Assembly (NCBI GenBank): GCA_022264855.1
Contig: JABYQU010000014.1
Coordinates: 62,001-126,000 of the forward strand
Direction: 5' to 3'
DNA from: Lenzites betulinus
Lineage: Eukaryota; Basidiomycota; Agaricomycetes; Polyporales; Polyporaceae
Length of the DNA stretch: 64,000 nucleotides
The number at the start of each line of letters is the position of its first letter. Within the stretch, counting starts at the first letter, position 1. Positions 57,439 through 64,000 of the stretch are shown piece after piece. The position numbers were made by a program, and so were the translations under genes. The notes beneath the pieces were generated by a model. That model ran no database searches. It saw only the letters and a list, made by a program, of their open reading frames with translations, and was not told the origin of the DNA.

Positions 57439-58620
57439 ATGAAGCGTGCCCTGCTCTCCTTGTCTCCCCTGGTTACGTCTGCAAACCTATGCTACAGAAC
57501 GACGCTATTCTCTGCACTGAAGCCCAGAGTATGTTTGTCTACAACACCACCAACATTGAACACTCTGTCCGCTACCCGCACCGTACATACACTTCGGGTG
57601 CCACCACCGGCCTTACGGCAACAATCTGTCTGGCACTTCCTCTCAAGTAGGCTTGCTCAGGCGACGCACCGAAGTGGCATCAGCAGAGGCGCGCCTCCGG
57701 GTGGCGGCTACGGCGGAGGTCCTCACGGGCCTTGGCAAAGGTTCCGCGCGCGAATCAATGCCATTCCGAGCAACTACATTTTCTGGGGGATCATTGGCTT
57801 GAATGGCGTGGTGTTTGCTACGTGGAACCTTGCATGGGTCAAATATGTGTGTCTCCTCGCAAAGAATGTCCGAGTACGCGTATACTCACTGTTCGGCTCA
57901 CTTGTACAGAAAAGCACCGGAGATCCCTCATCATACCTCTGGATGCGCAAACAGTTCACGTCATCTTCGGAAAACCTACATGCAGGTCGATGGTGTGTGC
58001 GCTGTTGCGTTTATTCACCCGAGTCGAACTTAAGCCCGTGCCTCCAGGTGGACGCTGGTGACAAGTTGTTTCTCGCATGAAGACGGCATGCATATACTGT
58101 TCAACGGATTCACATACTACTTCATGGCCCCACTTGTTCTATCCATTCTTGGGAACGTAGGATTCCTTGGCCTTTATCTCGGAGGTACGCCTTGCGCGGT
58201 CACCACGTTATGCTCCTTTCTTATTTATCAATTCGCCCACAATCACAGGTGGCCTCACGTCCAGCTTCGCTGGGATCGCATGGCGGAACTACCACAACCC
58301 CCACGGGCCTACGTCCGGTTCACATGGTGCAAGTGGCGCCATCTACTCTGTTATTTCTTTCTTCGCATGCGTCGCACCGACTGCGCAGTTCGCCCTGTTT
58401 GGCATCATCCCTCTCCCCGCGTGGGCTTTCGTTACGGGTATATTCCTCTACGACGGCTACAGCGCCATGCATGACAAGGTGAGACCCCTAGCCTCGTTGG
58501 AATGAGATGCAATACTGATGCATGCGTGTGCAGCGCGTACGAACGGATACTGCGGGCCATATCGGTGGACTTCTTGCGGGGATCGGGTACTTCATTGCGA
58601 AGCGTTTCAGAGTGTTCTGA
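57439..58620 (+). CDS. Rhomboid intramembrane serine protease, probably mitochondrial (PARL/Pcp1 type)
   Basis: Cleaves membrane-anchored substrates within the bilayer. Five exons (57439-57846, 57910-57992, 58048-58184, 58249-58478, 58534-58620) give 945 nt and 314 residues. The N terminus (MKRALLSLSPLVTSANLCYR) is basic and Ser/Leu-rich, fitting mitochondrial import, as in yeast Pcp1, which processes Mgm1. Rhomboid blocks are GRWWTLVTSCFSHEDGMHIL, the nucleophile motif GASG with Ser238, and AGHIGGLLAG with the catalytic His295. Helix text between them (FGIIPLPAWAFVTGIFLY) is as expected. The WW junction rests on a donor at 57993; the alternative donor 12 bases earlier would break the frame. 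Confidence 0.9.
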
Positions 58621-58853
58621 AACCCTCGTCTCGACGTGCCTCAGCGCGACCTCGTTCACGTTTGGCAATGACTGTATCACACTCCCCATCACTGAAGACG
58701 TCTCCCTTACTGCATCTTAGCTGTACCGCACCACTCACATCATTAGTCCACACTTACAAGCTCAATTGACCACCCTACAAGTCAAACGGGTAGTAAGATG
58801 CAATAAATTACTATCATTATCGCACATTCTGGTATTAAGATACGTATACTCTC

Positions 58854-60060
58854 CTAAGGCAGAGGATCCGCCGGCCCGACCTCCTTGACAACGTAGTAGC
58901 TGAAAAACAAAACCTTGAAAGACAGTGCGACGGCGGCGTGCAACACCGCGAGCAGGATGATGATAAGCCTCACGGGTTTCGCGTCCGCCTACGAGCGTGC
59001 CGATAAATATCGTTTCAGCGATTCATGCGAGCATTCAAGAGTATAGCAAACACGCACCGTCGCAAGGATAGGGTAGACATTCGCAACCAGATACCACCCG
59101 GATATGCCAAAAGCAATCCCCACAAGGACCCACCGCACAATGGGAACGGGGACCACGCATATCACCTACACACGCGCGCATTCAGTCCCATGTCCGAATG
59201 AATTGTGTGAACCGTACTCACTGAAACTGGGATCCACACAAACTGCCCATATCCCCAGAGCGCAACCGCCTCTACCACGCTCCATTCGCCGACGCCAAGG
59301 TAGCGCAACGCGAGCCAAAGTAGGACGGGCACACCGAGCCCGTACGAGTACACAACCGCAGTCGCGATCGAGAGCAGCCCGAAGTCGTACTCGAGCACCG
59401 CCGCAGGCGCGTCCGGGTGGGAGAGGTACGCGGCGATGGAGGACGCGAGCGAAGAGCAGACGAACAGCGCGAAGATGAGCGTGGTGAGCGTCCAGAACGG
59501 CCCGTAGAGGTCCGCGCTCGGGGTGAGGTGCGCGGAGAGGTAGTGTGGCGAGCGTGGCAGAAGGGTTGTATAGCATCGGCGAAGGACCTGTACGCGTACG
59601 AGTTGCCGTATAGGATGGGATATCACGAATGGAATGAGGGGGGTTTCAGGAGGAGAAGTCGGGATGCTCACAGTCTGGGTGTCGACGTCAAAGTACGGCT
59701 GATAGTAGTCAAGCGTCCAAAAGCCCGCATTCTTGGAAGGACCATCCGAGATGAACCCTGCCCATTACCCTCATCAGCCTTGGGTGTATAATTTGAATAT
59801 ACAGGACACGCACCTCGAGACGCATTCGTACCCTGGTTCGCCGTCCTCGCGTCTGTTCCTAGGAAAGCTGAACCACATTCGTACATCAGCAGCTGCAAAG
59901 TAGATAGGCCCTTTCGAGCGCATACATTGAAACTGGAGACCCTCAGGACCCTCCTCCATCCGCTAGAATGAGAAGCTGCCGTCAATGCTATGAGGAACAC
60001 AAGGGACCATTGCTCTGCGGCCGGCCTCACCTCATCCGAGTCAATTGCAACATACGCCAT
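58854..60060 (-). CDS. YIP1-family Golgi membrane protein (YIPF1/2, Yip5-like)
   Basis: Member of the Yip/Yif family that binds Rab GTPases and shapes Golgi and endosome traffic. Seven exons (60060-60031, 59962-59926, 59867-59814, 59757-59672, 59587-59222, 59165-59058, 58988-58854) give 816 nt and 271 residues. The cytosolic part has GLQFQSFLG and GFWTLDYYQPYFDVDT, typical of YIPF1/2, then PSADLYGPFWTLTTLIFAL opens the Yip1 domain. Five hydrophobic segments follow, including YDFGLLSIATAVVYSYGLG and FGISGWYLVANVYPIL. The gene ends VGPADPLP. It converges with the rhomboid gene, 233 bases between the stops. Confidence 0.9.
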
Positions 60061-60438
60061 CTTCCAAACACTAGAGAAGCCCCTTCAGAGAGATGTTGGT
60101 ACGTGATGTGCAGGTCTTAGCCAGTACTAGTGTATGGGTGTACAGAGCACCGCAGCCGGTGGCAAGTAGCAGGCAGTCCGGTAGACGCCCGCTATGACAC
60201 GTCTGCTCGAAAAGGCAGGTCTCTAAGAACAGTCTCAATATTGCTGATGATTAATGCCAATTCTTTCTTGTACCTTTGCACCCTTGTACTCATCTGGTAT
60301 AATCCGGCGTTTATACAGTATCAAGTCCAGATACATGTGAATGATACACAGCCCAATCCAACATACCTAGAGTGATGTTGAAATTGATACCACGGCTGGA
60401 TACAATACAAAGTCTTCATGCATCCTACGAGCGAAGGA
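60061..60438. other. Gap between YIPF-like gene start and Pch2 stop
   Basis: 378 bases, tandem arrangement on the minus strand; expected to hold the YIPF-like promoter and the Pch2 3' UTR. No motif recognised. Confidence 0.4.
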
Positions 60439-62324
60439 CTACTTCCCAATCCGACTGCGCTCCGTAGCCTGGCTCTCCACAACGCGTTCCATCGCGTCCA
60501 GCCACGTCTCCACCGCTGCGCCTCTCCCATGCATGTTGTGACCTCCAGGCGCTATCCCTTTCTTGGGCCCTACACCACTAATCTTTGCTACAGTGTGTGG
60601 GGAGGATGCCGGAAGGGTGCCAATGTAACGCGCATGCGCCAAGACGGGCAGGCGTCGGAGTGAACGGCCAGACATGCCTTGGTCCTGTTCACGTATTGTC
60701 AGATCACAGAACAATACACAGTGAACGCGAAGGCGATGAATCGTACCCTGCATTTTTGCGCCAGTTTCAATAGGCGGATGGCAATAGTCCGTGACCGCTC
60801 CCGAGAGGCTAGAACCTCTGTCTGCGATGAAGAGAGCGCAGAGGGATCGCCTCGTGATGGGTCAAGAGTCAGATTCGAGAAGTCGGCCGTTCTCTCGAAG
60901 ATCTGTGCCTGGGGAAGGCTGGGCACATCCTAAGGGAGCGTTAGATCTGATCACTGAATGCGCAACACGTTACTTACTACATCGCCGACAATGCCCTTCT
61001 TCACGAGTTCAGCCAGACACCCGCGCAGGATTTCGTATATAGCTTCACGAGGGGGCAAGTCGATGTACTGTACAATATCTGCACGATCGACGAAGGCAGA
61101 ATCTGAGGAAGAGAAGTAAGAATGTGAAGATGTAAAACAAAATCGCGGGTGGCATACCGATTGCTGTGGCGAGATTGCTTGTCGACATCACCAGACAGTT
61201 CTTTCTGTGTTTCAACTTGTCTAGCTGGGTCAGGAGAGCATTCACAACCTAACACACAATATCAGAACGTATTCCCTTGCGTGCGAGACAACAAATCCGT
61301 ACCCTGAGGGCGTCCGATGGCTCCGTTCCTGCCATCGCACCCGCTCGCGCAGCCGTCAGGGACTCTACCTCGTCTGCTCACGGTATGTTAGACAGGCAGA
61401 GTAAAGGCGATAGTGTCGGAAACAAACCAATCAACACGATCACAAATGTTTCCTCGTCTTCGACCATCTCCATGATGCTACTGAAGAGCTTCTGCACAAG
61501 TTTTCCAGATTCGGAGAACCATCGAGAGAACAGTGAATGAGAGTTGATCTCTAGTAGACGACCATGCGAGTATCTGTAGAGCATAAGTATGGTTTGCAAG
61601 ATGTGCCACTGAAACATACCGACCTATGAGATAGACGGATCGAGAGCTTTTGAGCCAGTGCTCGACATAGGGAAGTTTTGCCTGTTCCTGGAGGGCCATG
61701 GAGCAGGACGACCCGATTCCACGATACCACATTGACTGAAGCGAACGTAAGCATTTGCCCACAATGCAATCTGTCTCCACTTACAGTCGACATCAGCATC
61801 GCTGAACACAACGGTGGCGTAAATGTAGTCGAGTAGCCGAGACTTGACGTCGTCCGAGTAGATGAGGCTATCCCAGAGACCTTCCCACGACATGCTTGGA
61901 AGCTCGCAGACGCTGGCCGCCATGATCTGCTCGTCTTCGCCACGCCCGCTTCCGCTGGTGAGCTCTTCGAAAGCGTCCGTGTCCGTCGGTTGGTAGACGT
62001 GGATCTGCAGGGCAGTCTGCTCTATCGGCAGCGAAGACGTCGGGCATGGGCACTCCGCGGCAAATATTTTCTCCACCGATGAGGCGAGTAAGGGGACGTC
62101 CTCCCACCCCTGGATCGTTGAAGGCAAGTATATGTCGGAGATGGAGGACGTGAGGTACGCGTGGACGGCATTGCGAATGGTATCAAACCGAGAGGTAGCA
62201 TTCTGGGCCACCCTGACCTCGACTTCAAGAGTTGGTCAGACTATGTGCCTGCGGTGGTTAGAAGAGACGCACTATGGACGGGCCATACTGTTGGCGGAAT
62301 AGTTTGAGGGTGAGGCGAATCCAT
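60439..62324 (-). CDS. PCH2: AAA+ ATPase Pch2/TRIP13
   Basis: Hexameric ATPase that remodels HORMA proteins (Hop1, Mad2), controlling meiotic crossover checkpoints and the spindle checkpoint. Exon 1 is 62324-62273, with a good ATG context (TTTACCATGG) and the phrase TVWPVH. Exon 2 (62222-61785) continues [20 protein letters not shown] and ends before the ATPase core. Later exons carry Walker [10 protein letters not shown] (Lys183), [20 protein letters not shown], Walker [32 protein letters not shown] with TSNL, and [20 protein letters not shown]. The end has [20 protein letters not shown], the sensor-2 region, and stops at 60439. All hallmark residues of an active ATPase are visible. Confidence 0.92.
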
Positions 62325-62609
62325 GGTAAAATCTTGTTCAGTCTGCATATATGCGTGTGAGCTTCGAGAGTTTTCAGTTTTCGTGGATCCCCAGCGCGAT
62401 TACAGGTCTGCGCGGAGTGAAATGCGCGAGAGGAGAGGAAGGTGGTGGCGGAAGACAAACGCGTCGATGGCCACACGGCGTTCGCGTGCACTTTGACGCG
62501 TCACGTTCACGTGATCGTCTTGCTTACGTCCCATGCACTCGAGCCTCGGTCTCCGAGTCCTTTCCCCTCTGTCTCTGGTCTACCTCACGTTCGCTCATTC
62601 TCGAAAAGC
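62325..62609. promoter_or_regulatory. Bidirectional promoter, PCH2 / Rdx gene
   Basis: 285 bases between divergent starts; contains a short palindrome-like TCACGTTCACGTGATC near 62,500-62,515 with an E-box CACGTG core. Which gene it serves cannot be told. Confidence 0.5.
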
Positions 62610-63226
62610 ATGGCAGACAATAACACCGTTTGTGTGGACTGCGAGCCCAGCTCACAACAGGAAAAGACCAGCGCAGACCTACAACAGACCACACATCTAC
62701 GAAACCCCTTGGATCCTAGCACATTCATTCCGCCGACCCCATCCTCGATTTCACCAAGTATCATCATAGAGTTCTGCGACAGAGTATGTAACAGCTGTAT
62801 GCATGAGTAATGATGTCGCTCACTATGTATGCTGGGACAGTGCCGATGGTACGCCTTACCGAAATTAGCTTGTAACTCCTCACGTTCAAACAGATCCATA
62901 GGCTACATAGAGCGACATGGGTATCCACGGAACTGTTCCTCACGTTCCCTACCCCCGCCATCAAATCAGTCACCATTCTGCCACTGAACGCCGAGGACAC
63001 GGCCGGTCGTTTCCGTGTATGGCTTTTCCTTAGCGGTGTACCCCCCACAGTCGTATGGGACAGAAAGATCGAGGGCGGCTTCCCCGAGCTGAAAGTTCTC
63101 GTGAGTATACATCTGCCGTCACTGTACATCATGTCATGACTGGAGCACTCTGACATGGTCCAATAGAAACAACGCATAAGAGATCACATACAGCCTGGCA
63201 AATCTCTCGGCCACTCTGACAAGTGA
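62610..63226 (+). CDS. Rdx-family thioredoxin-like protein (selenoprotein W homologue)
   Basis: Small redox protein of the SelW/SelT/Rdx12 family (PF10262). Four exons (62610-62783, 62841-62848, 62902-63100, 63167-63226) give 441 nt and 146 residues. The motif Cys56-x-x-Cys59 (EFCDRCRW) replaces the selenocysteine form CxxU, as usual in fungi, which lack selenoproteins. Conserved family text follows: WLHRATWVSTELFLTFP, then AGRFRVWL, VVWDRKIEGGFPELKVLKQ and RDHIQPGKSLGHSDK. The 8-nt exon 2 encodes Cys59 and Arg60; the model is needed to join EFCDR to WLHRATW in frame. Its substrate is not known. Confidence 0.88.
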
Positions 63227-64000
63227 GCCCGGCTCCCGGCCATGTATCATCCGTACAAGATGTAAAGCATATCTCCCATGTATGTATCGATATTGTCCTC
63301 CATCTGTCTGTCACGTACGGTGAAGTCCAAACGCCGAAGCACACGCCTGCCGCGATGTGGACATGTCAGTTTTGACAACGACTCTCCTCGTTGACATCAG
63401 TTGGTGCCTGCCCGTTTGAGAACCAATGCATCACAGAAATGTCTTGCAAACTGTGAGGATCTGTTTGTAGGTGCAGCGCCGGCAGCGACCTGATCAATTT
63501 AACTCGTTATGCACGCAGGAATCTGATTTCTTTGCCTTCCAAAATCCGTTATCACAGCACGCAAGAAGAGCGAGCTGTGGTCACAACTGGAACATCCGTT
63601 ATCATACGCGACTTGCGGCATCCCAGTGCTTGATGGGCTATATCCATACTGAACATGTGGTGGGAGGAATTGTTCCCAAACCCGGCTTCTCGCCGGTACG
63701 ATGTCGTAGCTGGACACCCTTCTCCACACACCGGTGAGAGTCCCAATTACCAGTCAGCGGGTTAACTTCGCCACTTGGATCTTTGACCGCTGCACGATCT
63801 TCTTCTCCGCCCCGCAAACCACCGCTCTCCGCAACACGCCTTCTCGGAGAGATTCCGGCAGGCGCGTCCATCTTACTCACACCCCTGCTCGGTCGGCCAG
63901 CTCCGCGCAACACTGACTTTGATAGGTGCGCATACCCTTGGAACCGGTCGTGCTGCACCATATATGCAAGTAGGATGTGAACAGCCGCTACTCATTACTC
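63227..64000. other. Right-edge region with a possible minus-strand exon
   Basis: No gene can be called with confidence. A minus-strand stretch at about 63,745-63,810 reads KDPSGEVNPLTG and is flanked by a possible acceptor (GTGCAG) and donor (GTAATT), so it may be an internal exon of a gene continuing right of the window. The NPLTG phrase faintly recalls succinate dehydrogenase assembly factor 4, but its conserved ending is not found. Confidence 0.25.

Overview
The window is nuclear DNA of a filamentous basidiomycete, most likely an Agaricomycete of the polypore or white-rot type. Genes are GC-rich and densely split by 50-60 base GT-AG introns. Several families typical of mushroom-forming fungi are present: a basidiomycete Tnp2 transposase, DUF6534-type membrane proteins, and LRR and WD40 proteins with membrane tails. 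No tRNA, rRNA or CRISPR array was recognised. All gene models come from manual reading of splice sites and frames; no database search was run, so family names rest on recognised motifs.

Bases 1 to about 17,540 look like one large DNA transposon. It starts at the window edge in a repeat (1-447) whose inverted, near-identical copy lies at 17,111-17,385. Just inside the left arm is an apparently intact 6-exon Tnp2 transposase (1,301 codons, reading outward to the left). Just inside the right arm is a 1,111-codon coiled-coil protein reading outward to the right. Between them lie five cargo genes: a coiled-coil protein with a C-terminal membrane anchor, an LRR-like protein, a WD40 protein with a C-terminal anchor, an N-anchored Cys/Ser-rich protein, and a SUN-domain protein with an apparent one-base frameshift. 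The cargo is rich in single-pass membrane proteins. A degenerate repeat zone (17.54-18.1 kb) separates the element from ordinary genes.

From 18 to 34 kb genes are sparse: a PABPN1/Pab2-type nuclear poly(A)-binding protein, a DUF6534 membrane protein, a 5.8 kb stretch with no recognisable gene, an F-box protein and mitochondrial ribosomal protein bL19m.

From 34 to 47 kb lie a Zn2Cys6 transcription factor (apparent frameshift near its C terminus), a 14-exon acyl-CoA dehydrogenase, a putative mitochondrial protein, a SIRT5-type sirtuin, a DUF2423-like nucleolar protein and a second polytopic membrane protein.

From 48 to 63 kb is a compact housekeeping block: ERB1 (60S ribosome assembly) divergent from ARP4 (chromatin remodelling and acetylation), a Q/S-rich protein, TRAPPC2/Trs20 divergent from a mitochondrial-type rhomboid protease, a YIPF1/Yip5-like Golgi protein, and the AAA+ ATPase Pch2/TRIP13 divergent from an Rdx (selenoprotein W-like) protein. 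Three pairs share short head-to-head promoters. These genes act in unrelated processes, so nothing operon-like is implied.
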